Shown: positions 23,694-35,201 of the stretch, piece after piece
How positions within the stretch are numbered: the first letter of the stretch is position 1
Layout of the letters: every line of letters starts with the position of its first letter
DNA from: Amylostereum areolatum
Lineage: Eukaryota > Basidiomycota > Agaricomycetes > Russulales > Stereaceae
Reading direction: 5' to 3'
Length of the DNA: 64,000 bases
NCBI GenBank assembly: GCA_012932865.1
Contig: SAXG01000017.1
Location: 62,001-126,000, forward strand
Translations under genes and position numbers: made by a program
The notes under the pieces: generated by a model
The model's input: the letters and a program-made list of their open reading frames with translations, nothing else
Told to the model about the DNA's origin: nothing
Database searches by the model: none

Positions 23694-25773
23694 GGGCTGG
23701 CAGGGCTGCAGACCGGGGCGAACGTTGGGGGAGCCCGACCCTCCCCCTCTCCTTCTTCTATATGAATCCTGAACAGACGCCGACGACCGACTATCCACCG
23801 TTTCTTCCGCGCACTCTCCCTCTCTCCCCCGCCCGCTTTTGGCCTGATAGCCCGGTAGCCTGGCTCGACCCACCGCTCTTCCCTTGGGTCCAGACCTCCA
23901 GTGATCTGAGCCCGCGCTCCGACCGTTGGGCGACTGCATCTGAGATCGGGGGACAAGGTTATGGTTGTGGTCATTGGTCAAGGATAGCAGGCATACCGCG
24001 AGCATGTGACCGTGTCGCGTTGGCCCGACGCGTCTGCACCCCACCTTCCGTGGCATTCGCGATCGATCGCCTGACAGTCGCGTCCGAGTCAGTACTTGAA
24101 GCTTGACGTACCGAACAAGGCTCACGCCGCATGCATGCACCATCGAGGCAGCTCGGAATCGGCCGTCACCGCACCGTACCGAGCAAGAGGAGTCACTGGC
24201 ACCTCACCAGGGAACGTTGCTGCTCTTCTAGAGTAGCGCCCTTGCCTGTCGCGGTCCAGACTCCAGACCGCGCTTCCTTTTCCCCCGACGTCATACCTCG
24301 TATCCCCGCACCGAGCTCCGATTCGACCGCGGCGGCTCACCGCGCTTCCAAGCGTCCCCCAGGCTCCAGCGCCGCCAGCGAGCCGTCCGTCCGTCCCACT
24401 CATTCGATGCATGGCCGTGGGCGCTGGGCGCTGATCAGCGCCCTCCGAGTCGCATATCGTCCCCCACAGTGTGTGGGGCGCTGTGAGCCTGTGCCATCAA
24501 CCCCACGTGAAACCCAGAGCCTCCCGTTGCGCCTCCCCCTCCAACCGACGTATGGGAACCCTGAGCTCACGAAGCTCGGCCTGCCCCGGTCAGAGACTAG
24601 ATCGACGGCGACAACGGGAAGCCATCCATCCCGCCCCTTCCGCGCGGTGACCGCACCTCCCCACGGGCCACGGGCCAGCACCCACCTTCACCCATACCCT
24701 TCCCTACCCCCGTGACGCACCTCCCTTCCCATCCCCAGTCACCACCACGCCTGCCTTCCTACCGCTCTTCCCCCCGCGCCCCCTATCTCTTCGTCTTCCC
24801 GCCTGGCCAGGGTCGATCCCGATAGAACCCCGGCCGTGCCCGACCCCGTCCACCCTGAGTTCTTCTTCCCCGGTTAACTTGGGCACTTATCGCACGCCCA
24901 CCTTCCACCGTTCGCACCCTCGAACCTTGCAGCTCGAACCTTACTTCTCGAACCTTGTCCTCCCCCGAGCCGTCTACCCTTCCATCGAGGAAAAAAAATT
25001 AGAGAAGAGTCGTGTTGCAGCATCGTCTGGTGGTGGTACACGTTCCCCGTCTCCGCCTCGATCAACAGAACAACCCGCATACGCCTGCCCCCACCACTCG
25101 ACGGCAACAACAACACACACACCCCGGTCATCAAAGGTCGTAAACAAAGCCGGAGAAAAGGAAAACAGACACGAGCCGAAAGAAAACACAAATCGAGGGA
25201 CTGCACGCGCGGAGGTGTGGGATATGGGAAAGGGAGGGGGCGGGGCTTCCCCCACGAAAGTATGGTGTGTAAAGTACGTATACGTATGTATTCAGTCGAC
25301 GATGCCACAAACACCGGAGAAAAACGAGGACTCGACGCACGTAGGCGGGAGTATGTGGAGGGATGGGATGATGCGCAAGACAAGAGAGAGAGAGTGAGAG
25401 AGAGAGAAGAGCATCGAAACGCGCCGGGTCTGGTAACTAAAACAAGCAACTAGATAAGGGGGGGGGAATAGCCGGGAGCTGGGCAATGCGGCGATCGTCC
25501 AGCGCGGAGGTTCATGAAAAGGAAGGGTGACGGCAATGGCCACGTCGACCGTCGACGTCCGGGGCGACTTCGCCACCCCCGTCGACAGTCGAGGCCGTTC
25601 GAAGGGGGTGAGCGAGTCCAGATCCAAACGGGGGGAGAGATTACAGAGATATTCAGCGTTTTTTGGCAATGAGTGACGGATAGATATGGTATGAGAAAAC
25701 AATGTTGGACGCCGGGAGGGGGGCGGGGGGATATCGGGTAGGACAGATAGCCATCGGTCTTCGCGGGTGTGGC
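23694..25773. other. Gene-poor region
   Basis: About 2 kb upstream of the doubtful Ser/Pro-rich gene and downstream of the Rrm4-like gene. No open frame with a conserved motif. Includes a GA microsatellite at 25382-25410. Confidence 0.5.
25382..25410. repeat. GA-rich microsatellite
   Basis: Interrupted GA repeat (GAGAGAGAG-T-GAGAGAGAGAG) in an intergenic stretch. Confidence 0.8.
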
Positions 25774-28640
25774 CTACTTGCCGAGCGACGCCTGCACCAG
25801 CATCGCCTTCTCTTTCAGCACGGACGGGTAGCTGTTCATCAAGTGCGCCAGCGCCCGCAGGTCGTCTTGGTCCAGCAGCGCGATCGTCACCTTCGGCGCG
25901 CCCTTGATCCCGAACGACTTCACGGACTTGAACCTAGCACAAACACAAAGATCCACGTCAACGACCCGCGCCCGCCTCCCCAAATGAAATGAAAAATAAA
26001 AACGCACAGCTTGTCGCCCAACGCTTGCTTCTGCTGCGGGAGCGCCTTGTCCATGAGCGAGTCCATAAACTCGTTCGTCGCCTGCGTCACCAGCGGATCC
26101 GCCTTGGGCAGAGGCACGCCCGTCGCCGAGGGCGAACTCGCCAGGCGCACGACCTCCGCCGCGGGCATCCGCGCCAACGACGCGATCGTGTACGTCGAGC
26201 CCGGCGTCGCGGGCGTGGGCGAGGCCGCGGCCGAAGGGCCCCGCGAGGACAGGTCCGGCGTCCGCGGCGACTCCTCCAGCGTGCGCGTCGTCCGACGCGC
26301 CTGCGGCGTGACCGGCACCTCCGACAGCGCCTTGGGCGGCGTGTGCGGCGCCGGGGCCGCGTCGCCGTCGTCGCTCTCGAGCACGACCTTGGCGTCCGCG
26401 ATCTTCGATCGGAGCACCTCCACGTTGAACAGACACATCGCGCGTTCGCGCTTGGGCAGGCTCATCAGGAGCTCGGTCAGTTCGCCCGCGAGCGCGGGCT
26501 CGAGGCGGGTCACGGCCGCCAGGATGCGCTCGCGCTCCGACGCGGTGGAAGGGGGCAGGGAGGGGGCTGGCGACGACGTCCGTGGCGGCGTGGAAAGGGA
26601 CGGAGAAACAGAGATGGGCGTTGACGGGTGTTCCGGCGCAGATGCCGTCGCGTTGAGCGTGTTCGCGTCCAACAACCGCGAATCTTGCGAGTTGGCGGGA
26701 GAGGGCGTCTTCGCCGGAGGTGAAGGCCTCTGCAAGTGCGTCTTCTTGGCATGCAGCTGCTGGACGGAATCAGTAAAGCCTGTTGTTGTCCTGAAGGATG
26801 CCCACCACTTCTCCGAGCGAGAGGCTCGAGAGCGTCTCCACGATGGAATCCAGCCGCGGTGGAGGGTACGGTGTCCAACGTTCTGATCCGCCGGCTGAAT
26901 TCGCCGGTGAGAACTTCCTTGCGAACGACAGGGGACAACGCGGCAAGGTCGTCGTAGCGCATGGGCATGTTGAGCGTACCGGACAACGCGGCCTGATCAA
27001 GGCTACATGATTAGGGGGAGCGATGAGAATGTAGGCCTTCACGCACGTTGTAATAGCTGCCCGATCCTCTTCTCGGCCGGTTGTCTAACCGCTCCGCATG
27101 CCCTATAGGCGAACCGAGGCTGATGGACCGCACACCGGGGCTAGGCCACCCAACGTAGCTTTCGCCTCCTTCGCTCAACGTGGGACTGGTGGCACCGCTG
27201 GCGCTGCGAGGATGTCCGTTGTGGCCACCGAACCGAGCCGCAAGTTTCTCTTGGCGCAATTGTTTGGGTTCATGGAGTCGGACGACCAGCTGCTTCGTGC
27301 CGAGGATAGCGCCATTCATAGCGTGCAAGGCAGCCGCGGCTATGAACAGGCTAAGCAACCGCTATGAAAAGCACCAAGCAAGAACAAGCCTACCTTGATC
27401 GGGGGTTTGATACGATACGAAGCCGAAACCTCGACTTTCCCCGTTCTCGTTGCGCATGACACGTGCACTGGAAGCATCCTAAGTCTGTACACGAAAATAT
27501 CCAGCAACGAACAACACACCTGACGATTTGCCCGTACTGATCACCGTCAGCGCAACGCATGCATGAAAACGAGTTTCACACTTACCTGTCGGAAGTGTGC
27601 AAACAAGGAGTTGGAATCGATGGATGGATCCAGGTTCTGATATATCCCGTCAACGCCCGCGTAAACACACGGGTAGGGTCGCGACGCACTTTGCAGAAGA
27701 GATTGCATGGGTCGATGAGACCACTGTGACTATTTGAGCCAGGACCGTGAAGAGGGGCAAGCTGTACTTGCTGGCCAGGCCCATGGAGAAACGGAACCGG
27801 CTGACGGGGGTATGGGTTCCCGCGTGGCGGGGAGTACTGTCGCCCACCATGAGATAACGCTCAGCGCGATGGAAGGAAAACGCACCTGAGACGGGTATGG
27901 CGCAGGTGGGACGAACACATTGCCCGATGGAACGAAAACGGGGGCACTCGGGCTAAACTCCCTGATTTGCCCGCCGCTGGGCGCCCGACGCGGCTGGTAG
28001 AGTTGTACGGCGATGTTCTGCCCTTCCACATCGGCACAATGCATGGTCTCCTCCGCCTTGCGCGCGTCCTCTTCGCGCCAAAACTCGACGACGCCCGTGT
28101 CTTTACCGAACGCAGTCTGGGTGCGGGCGTTGGCGAGAGCGCCGAATGAACGGAAGAGATCGTAAAGCTGCGAGTCGGTGTATCCAGGCGGAAGGTGCTT
28201 GACGAGCCGGGGGGAGGCGCTTGGCGGAGGGAGGGGAGTAGGAGGGGTCGTCGGGGGGTAAGGTGAGAGCACGAGGTGAACAGGAGGTTGAAGGCCCGGG
28301 ATCGGACGCCCGTTGAGGGTGGCCAAGGCCTTTTCCGCTGTAGCACGCGTTTAGCACGCGTCGAGGAGGGTTGGAGACGGAAGACGGGAAACGATTGCAG
28401 ACCTTTCTCGAGATACCTGAACTCTATGGTGCCAGAAAACGGGTGATTGCCGCCATCACGAGCGATGCGGGGACGAAATGGAGCGCAAGCCCCGAAAGCG
28501 ACGGCGAGGTTCTCGTCTGTGACGTACGGAGGGACGTTTGTTATGTAGAGCAGGGGTTCGTGAAGATACGGGTGAGGTTGGGGCTCCGGGTTCTGGTCGG
28601 GGTCGTACTGGTCAGGGGATGGACTGTAGTCGGAGGCCAT
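25774..28640 (-). CDS. Rrm4-like RNA-binding protein with three RRMs and MLLE domains
   Basis: Starts MASDYSPSPDQYDPDQNPE. RRM1 begins LLYITNVPPYVTDENLAVAF and RRM2 RLVKHLPPGYTDSQLYDLF. RRM3 is CNLFCKNLDPSIDSNSLFAH plus SARVMRNENGESRGFGFVSY, joined across an intron that ends TATATCAG. A polar linker follows. Three segments then look like MLLE modules: one with VVRKEVLTGEFSRRI and IVETLSSLSLGEVVGILQ, one with EPALAGELTELLMSLPKRER, and a C-terminal one with PKVTIALLDQDDLRALAHLM. Three RRMs plus several MLLE domains is the layout of Ustilago maydis Rrm4, which carries mRNAs on moving endosomes and uses MLLE to dock PAM2-like motifs. The same role here is inference. Two small frame breaks fall in the first MLLE region (26845-26880 and an AAA run at 26775). 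Confidence 0.85.
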
Positions 28641-29593
28641 GATTAGCGGATCGTTAGGGTGGGCGTGTCTTGGGTTTGCGTTAACGAGACGTCTTGAGCG
28701 GACGCGATGGTGGTGAGGACGAAGAGAGCCTTGAAAGGGAGAATGGCCGGCCACAACGAACAACGTGAGTTCAGCCAGCGCTCGCCACGAAAATTCCTCC
28801 GCAAACGAGCGCTTCCTCGATTATGTAACCTTCCAATCGTCAATCCATCATCGCCCTATTGTTCTCCTTTCTCCATCCCTTCTCCTCCTTTCTCTCATCC
28901 TCTCCCATCTCCCGGAAGTCTCCCGGGTTTCGATCCTACAACGCTCTAACCCGATAGACTGTCTTTCTCCTACGCCTTCCTGGACAGTCAACGTCCAAAC
29001 ACTCGAGAGCCCACCCATAACCAATACGGTCACACGGTGAGGTCCTCCCTGCAAAGTTGCGACCTGCGACCGTGTATTCATACCATCGCTTCGCTGATGC
29101 ACGTAGTCGAACTTCCATGTGTGTCGCTCACCAATGCCAGTCTATTCAGAAGAACTTGTCGAAGAAGGTGACCCGTCTACATCAGTTGAAAACTCGCCCT
29201 CGGGCACTTTTGACGTACTCATGCACTAAGATACTCATTCACATGTCCTGCCACCTTCTGGAAGAGAATACCGTCAGTGCTTAGAATACTAGATTCAGAT
29301 TCGGAATGCACCTTGCATGCAACCACGTGACCGCGAAGTCCCTCTCCTGTTCGTCTGTCACTGCTATGGGTCACCACCCGTAGACAGCGCTTCAAAGTGA
29401 GGTGTAACGAAGTTGAGCAGACGGCACTGAGCTTTAACGACAAGGGGGAGGCTCGTCCCCAAATGAAGCAATATGCGATATGCAGTAACGACAGCTATTA
29501 GCCTATCTCAACAAAGCAAGAGCAAACGACAAAACACAGCGACGACAACACTACACCCGTGAGACCAAACACATGCATAGCTCCGCGAGCATA
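28641..29593. other. Intergenic region between the Rrm4-like gene and MSH6
   Basis: About 950 bp. It should contain the Rrm4-like promoter and the MSH6 3' end. Pyrimidine-rich on + from 28850 to 28930. No gene seen. Confidence 0.5.
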
Positions 29594-32500
29594 TTAGGCC
29601 CCCGCACGTATGCAACGGGACACTGCAAGCTTCAAGCCACGCAGTACCTCCCGCTGCCGTACCGGGTCAGCGTCAAGCGTGCATTTGCCGCTCACCAGTC
29701 CGTGCAAGAATGCAAAGTCCGCCTGGGCATCTATCGGCAGACGCGATGACGCCATCTTCTGTCTCTTCCCTTGCATCTTCTCCTTGAACTGGTTTGCAAA
29801 ATCTTTGGAGACCACCTCGGCGCGCTGCACGACATCGAGAGGAACACCGGCCAGGTTGGCGACGTGGGTACCGAAGGAGCCCGTCGCGCTGCCGTCGACG
29901 AGCTTGTAAAGGAAAACGAGCTAACGAAAGCCATCAGATTTTGCACGGTAGGGAGGCAGCGTAGAAGCTCACTTCGCGTTCCTCATCATCAACCATCGTT
30001 TCCATATGCATGTTTCGAATGTTAGGGTGGTACGCAAAGTCATCCGTCAGGGAGCCATAATGGGTGGCAAAGAAAGACAGTGCTAGAGTGTGCGTCGCGA
30101 GTTGATGCAACACGGCCTGATGTCCAGGTCAGCCTCATTGTATGGTCAAAACAGTCAACGTCACTCACCCCTGCAATAGCCATACCGTCCTATAAACCAA
30201 TCAGTCAAATGTAGATTCAAAGGAAGAAAACAATCACATATGTAGAGGTCCCTCTCCCCAGCTCTGGAAACAGAAAAATCAGTCCACGCTCCAATCGCGT
30301 CACGGTTAACTTACCGTCCAGGACGACGAAGGACTTCGGCGTGGCGTTACTCAAGATTTTACGACTACAAACCCGTCAGCGCCGAGCGACATTTAATCCT
30401 TTGCACCTACCATTCATCGAGCTCGACCTTGAACGTACTAGCATTCGAGAACATGTTATCATACGCGCCCATGCGGGTGAGAATGGCATCCACTGGGCAA
30501 AGTCTATTTGCCGTTGAGCTGAACGCCTCAACGCGGCAGCAGTGAAGCAAGGCTTACCGGGCCCTCTTGGCGGGTACCAGCATTCCCAGCTGAGCCATGA
30601 TCTGAAGAAAACGCATGAGGGGCTTTCTGCTTGGACGAAACAAGACCACCCACAATGCCCGTTGCAGTCATCCGCATGGCGGTAGACTTCCCTCTACATA
30701 GACAGTGAGTAATCGTATCTTCACTCATGCTTTCCCCCAGCTCACCCCATGTTTGGCCCTATTAACGCGGGTCAGCCATCGGGCATAGAGAGGAACAAAA
30801 ACAACCCACCAGTCAACAATGCTATCCTACCGACCTCCCCACCGAGCTTCACATTATTCGGTATGAAAGCAGACCCCGCTTTCGCCTTCAACGCGAGAAC
30901 CGGATGCCTCAGTTCTTCAAAATCGACCCAGGCAGCGTCGCCTTCCACAAACTCGGGACGACACACAGGCTCATCGAGCGCATTCGAGGCTCGAGCAAGT
31001 GAAAGGAGGCAATCCAGTTCTGAAAGAACTCGCACGGCTCGCAACCAGACACTGCGGTCTTTGTCGAACTCCTCGAACAAGCGGAATTTGAAGCTTTTGA
31101 TGATCGCATTTCGGTTCTCGCGAGCTTCTTTGAGGCTCCGTATGGTGGCGGCAAGGGCAGGAACTGTGTACCGGGTGGCAGTCTACAGGCAAGGGGCGAT
31201 ATGGATAAAGTCGGCGGACGAGTGTGGTGTAAACTGACCTTCGTCCCCCCGCTTTTGATCCAGTCTTTCGGAATGTTGTCGAGGCCTGGCTTTGTTTGGA
31301 CAAGGTAGATCTCCTGAGGGTTGCAGTGGTAAGAGCACTGTCAGTTACGGGTGAATGCACGAACTCGCCTTGTTACCCTGAGCGCTGTGCCAATATGTCA
31401 AAGGAGCCCTATGGGAACCGAGACATTCAGATCGATATCAATGGCAAGATGAAACGGGCTACATACTTAACCTTCCTCTTCAGTGTTTCCAGCGCTTTGT
31501 CAAGCTCCTCCTCGAGCGCTTCGATCTCTTCTTTATTCTCGTCATAAGCCTTATCCTTGCCCTCGACAGGTATGAGGTCGTCGGTGTCTTCAACCAATCA
31601 TTTATACCAGCGTGTACAAGCACTGCAAGTTGCACCCACCTTTCTGTCCCTTTAGGAACCTTGACTCGACATCTTGGATGTTGGGTCGCAAATCTGGCGC
31701 CGAACGAAGCAAACCGAGGATAGTCTTTGATTTGAAAGACTCGGAAGCCTTTGAAAGGGCTTCAAAGCCCTCGCTCAGCTTCTTGAACGACTGATTCACA
31801 GTCAATACACAAGTCCTCGTAGTTATGGGAAGTACTTACTGCCAGAACTTTCAGAAAGTCCTTCACTTTGCAATTCTTCGCATGAATGCGTGAAACGATG
31901 CGCTCGAGGTCAGGAAGTCCCTTCACAAGAGTAATAAAGCTATCTTCGAATGTCGGTTTACCCATCAAGTCTTGGACGGCGTCCAGTCTAACTCGCGATG
32001 AATACATCGCAGATAACAACTAAACCACATCCACGAACCGAGCGTTAATGTCTTCTACGTCCTTGAGGGGCATGCATAGCCAGATTCTGAAGAGACGTTT
32101 GCCTGCATAAGGACATCAACGTTCTGAGCTTGTGACGGACGAGGTAAAGCACGCACCAAAGGGTGTAGCACAGCGTCTGAGTAGTTGTAACAGTGAGCCC
32201 TCCTCGGTGCCTTCGTTGTTGAGCAGGACCTCGATATGCGCAAGCGTCTGCCCGTCGAGTATCAGTCCCTGTCCCCGCTTCATGGGATCGTATATGTTGA
32301 AATTGCGCATCGTCAATATATCCTTGTCGATATTCAGCTGCCGCAGATACCTAACGTGCATCAGTGTGGTGACTAGTCATCGAGATGGTCCATGAAGTAC
32401 CAGATCATCGAGCCGACAGCTTCGATCGCGTCCTTACATCCGAGCAGCTCGCGGACTGCAACAGGGAGATTGCTTAGGTCGTCGTCGTCCATATCATCAT

Positions 32501-34932
32501 CGTCAGTACTCCCAACGTATATAGCCTTGAGTTCCTTGAGAGTCTGACCATATCTAAAACCTTCGACGTCACGTAAGCTCGTTTGCAGACACGTTTCTGG
32601 CAAGACAATCCGCAGGAGTCGTGAAGTCGAGGCTGAAAGATTGCCCTAGTACTGGTAGATAAACTTCCAACATTCCTCCGCAACGAAAGGTTGACGTACC
32701 TTGGTGAATATGATCTCCTTGGGGCGCAATTGTCTGAGCAATGTCTCCAATCGCGTACGGCATACATCGTCGTCGACGGCACTAAGGTTGAATTCGCTCG
32801 TGGAGCAGTCGAGAGAGCAGACACCGAATGTGATGTTACCGTCCTGGCATTCTGCTTCGCGGATAGATACGATGTGGCCAGCTTGTTCATCTGTCAACAG
32901 CTCGTCGTCGACGAGCGTCCCGTTGGTATAAACCTTGTTTAGCTCCCTATCCAACTTCGAGTTAGCGTTGTCAACCATTATAAACATATTCCAAGCGCAC
33001 CGTCTAACGATCTTGTCCTTCCCTTTGTCTGCGCTGGCTTTGCCTTTCGACTTGTTGGCTGCCATGCGCATCTCGGCGCCGAGAGCAGTCTCCGCCTGAT
33101 CAACGCGCCCAACCTTGTAGCCTGGCATGCGCGGAGGAGTAAGCATCCCGAGGCATCATGACGTAGACGAAGTCAACCTTTCGCCAAGAATTTCCTAAGA
33201 GGTACTTCAATCGTCTTTCTGGCATATCACTCGAGGAGACTTACGCAGCCCAGAAATTGAAGGACATCTCGGGGACGCCGACCTTCGGACGGGTTAGACG
33301 ATGAAAGCCAGGAGAAATCACTGCCCCACCATCGACATCTTGACACGCTGCGTGAGTTTGAGGTCAAAGTCGCGATGGCCAACACGAGCGTCTTCTTCGT
33401 AAAGCTAGACGCAATGAGCTATAGTCGCTCGATACATGGACAAAACGTACCTCGAGAAATTTCCTGCGTCGTTAAGAGGCGGTTAAACGGTAAAGCTGGG
33501 TCTTTAGATTTTCAAAACGTACCCCTTCTGGAAAAACAGAATCTACGAAGATGACAAGTCATCAATCATGTCGCCGACGAGAGCAGGAGAGTAAGGCAAA
33601 CCGTATCGAAGTGGTTTTGTTTGATCTCCCAAAACTGGGTAGAGTTCAGCGTTGATAACGTCAGAGCTACGTTTTTCACTGACCTGTTTTTCGAACGGCG
33701 TAAACTCGTTCCAAGCGCTCTTGGGAATGAAAAGCGTTCGTGGATCATAACCGGGCTCTCCGGGTCTCACCCCATCTTTCTGCAAAGCGATTCCCGGTCG
33801 GTCAGCTGCTTCATATTCAGTGATATGCGCGCGCACGTCTTTTGGGTTAACTAGGAACGAAAAGGCGTCGTCATGAGACTTCTTGTCGCTCTTCGTAGCC
33901 TGTGCTCGTTGCTCGGCGGCGGTGAGGAAGGTATTATTGGAACTGCCGGTCGTACTGCCCTTGTTCAAGGGAGGACGTGACGTCTGAGACTTGGACTTGG
34001 TAGACTTCTTAGCTTTCGGCCCGTCATCGTCTTCTCCTTCGTCGCTGGTTTGTACAGTTAGCTTGGAGCGTCCTGATGCACGCGACGAAGAACGTGAAGG
34101 TCCCTCGTCGCTCTCATCGTCAGGGACGACGAAGTCGTCGTCGTCGACTAACTTAGATCGGCTACGTGCTATAAATGTTGTATTAGGGAATGTGACTCTG
34201 AAGTGCATACGAAGACGTACATTTCTTGGGAGATTTCTTGAACCTAGTGAGTCTTCCACCGAAAGAGGGCTTTTCTTCTCCTTCCTCGTCATCCGAGAGT
34301 ATTGTGGACACACGAGCCTTCTTTGCTCTTCCTGCAAGCGATGCGTAATGAGCATTTACGCATCAGAGAAGGATGTACACCCACCTCTTGATGCACTCAT
34401 GTTTTCAGACTCTGGAGATGGGCGATATGCAGATTGGCCTTTCATGTAGGCCATTGCGTCGATAGAACCACCCTCCTCGTCAGAGTCCTCGAGGACGATG
34501 TTCTTGCGTTTCATGCGAGTCTGCGCCGTAATGCACATGAGCAACCCACCCAAAGAATAGGGGAGATTTACGCACTGGCTTTGATACGGCCTTGGGCTCG
34601 TCGTCCCCAGAGAGCATGTCTACATCAACTGGGTCACTGGTAGGTGGAGTGTCCTTGAAGCTGCTACCACCATCTGAGGACTTTGTATACGTCGAGCTAA
34701 CCACAGCCAGAGATTCAGTGGCAAATGACGCGTTATTCTTCTTGGATATGGGCGTTTGATAAGTAGACTCTGGAGGAGGACTTGAAGAAGAGTGCGCGCT
34801 GGAGGTAGCTAGACGCGGCTTGGTAGTAGATGTCTTAGTCTTGGCGTCGGCACCTGCGGGAGGTTTAGAGAACCATCCTACGAGGCTTTTCTGTTTCAGT
34901 TTTTCTTGGGACTTGGACTTTACGGGAGGCAT
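29594..34932 (-). CDS. MSH6: DNA mismatch repair protein MSH6
   Basis: MutS-alpha subunit that with MSH2 recognises base mismatches and small loops. The N-terminus carries a PCNA-binding PIP box, QKSLVGWF at residues 14-21, followed by a long acidic disordered region (DEEGGSIDAMAYMKGQ, VDDDDFVVPDDESDEG). Domain I begins around YDPRTLFIPKSAWNEFTPFE and has the mismatch-contact F-x-E motif in KFLELYEEDARVGHRDFDLK. Connector, lever and clamp regions follow (KRLFRIWLCMPLKDVEDINA, LERIVSRIHAKNCKVKDFL). The ATPase has Walker A GPNMGGKST, split by an intron between the glycines, and Walker B region DELGRGTSTYDGMAIAGAVL. THYGSLTDDF and GSATGSFGTHVANLAGVP complete the domain. It has many short introns and no evident frame break. 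It is divergent from the CRH gene (269 bp apart). Confidence 0.97.
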
Positions 34933-35201
34933 GTTGACGGAAGACGAGACGAAGTGAAAGACCCGACGCGTGAAGGGGCGACTTGGCGAGGCACGAGGTT
35001 TGCGCGGACGCGTTGTTGATCGTTATTTGTGTCGCCGCCGGCGGTTACCGAGGCACGGACTCCCCCGCGTTGCAACTCGCTTGCTCGCTGTTCCGTTCTG
35101 CGATCTTCCAAGCCGTGGCTGTAAATCCTTTGTGCTCTATAAAAGCGTGGCCGCCGGTCACAATTTCGCTCCTTCAGCACCCTCTCTTTTTCACCCACTC
35201 C
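34933..35201. promoter_or_regulatory. Short divergent promoter region (MSH6 / CRH)
   Basis: Only 269 bp separate the two start codons, so both promoters must overlap or lie close together. A TATA box is visible only on the CRH side. Confidence 0.5.
35138..35145 (+). promoter_or_regulatory. TATA box of the CRH-type gene
   Basis: TATAAAAG, 57-64 nt before the ATG at 35202. A near-consensus TATA element. Confidence 0.6.

Noticed and set aside
22778..23974. 398-residue minus-strand open frame
   Set aside because: Nearly pure Pro/Ser/Leu/Arg, overlapping a frame with more natural composition (22914-23693). It is a GC-rich shadow.
25989..26886. Long plus-strand open frames
   Set aside because: Antisense to the Rrm4-like coding region; Arg/Ala-rich, as expected of a reversed GC-rich gene.
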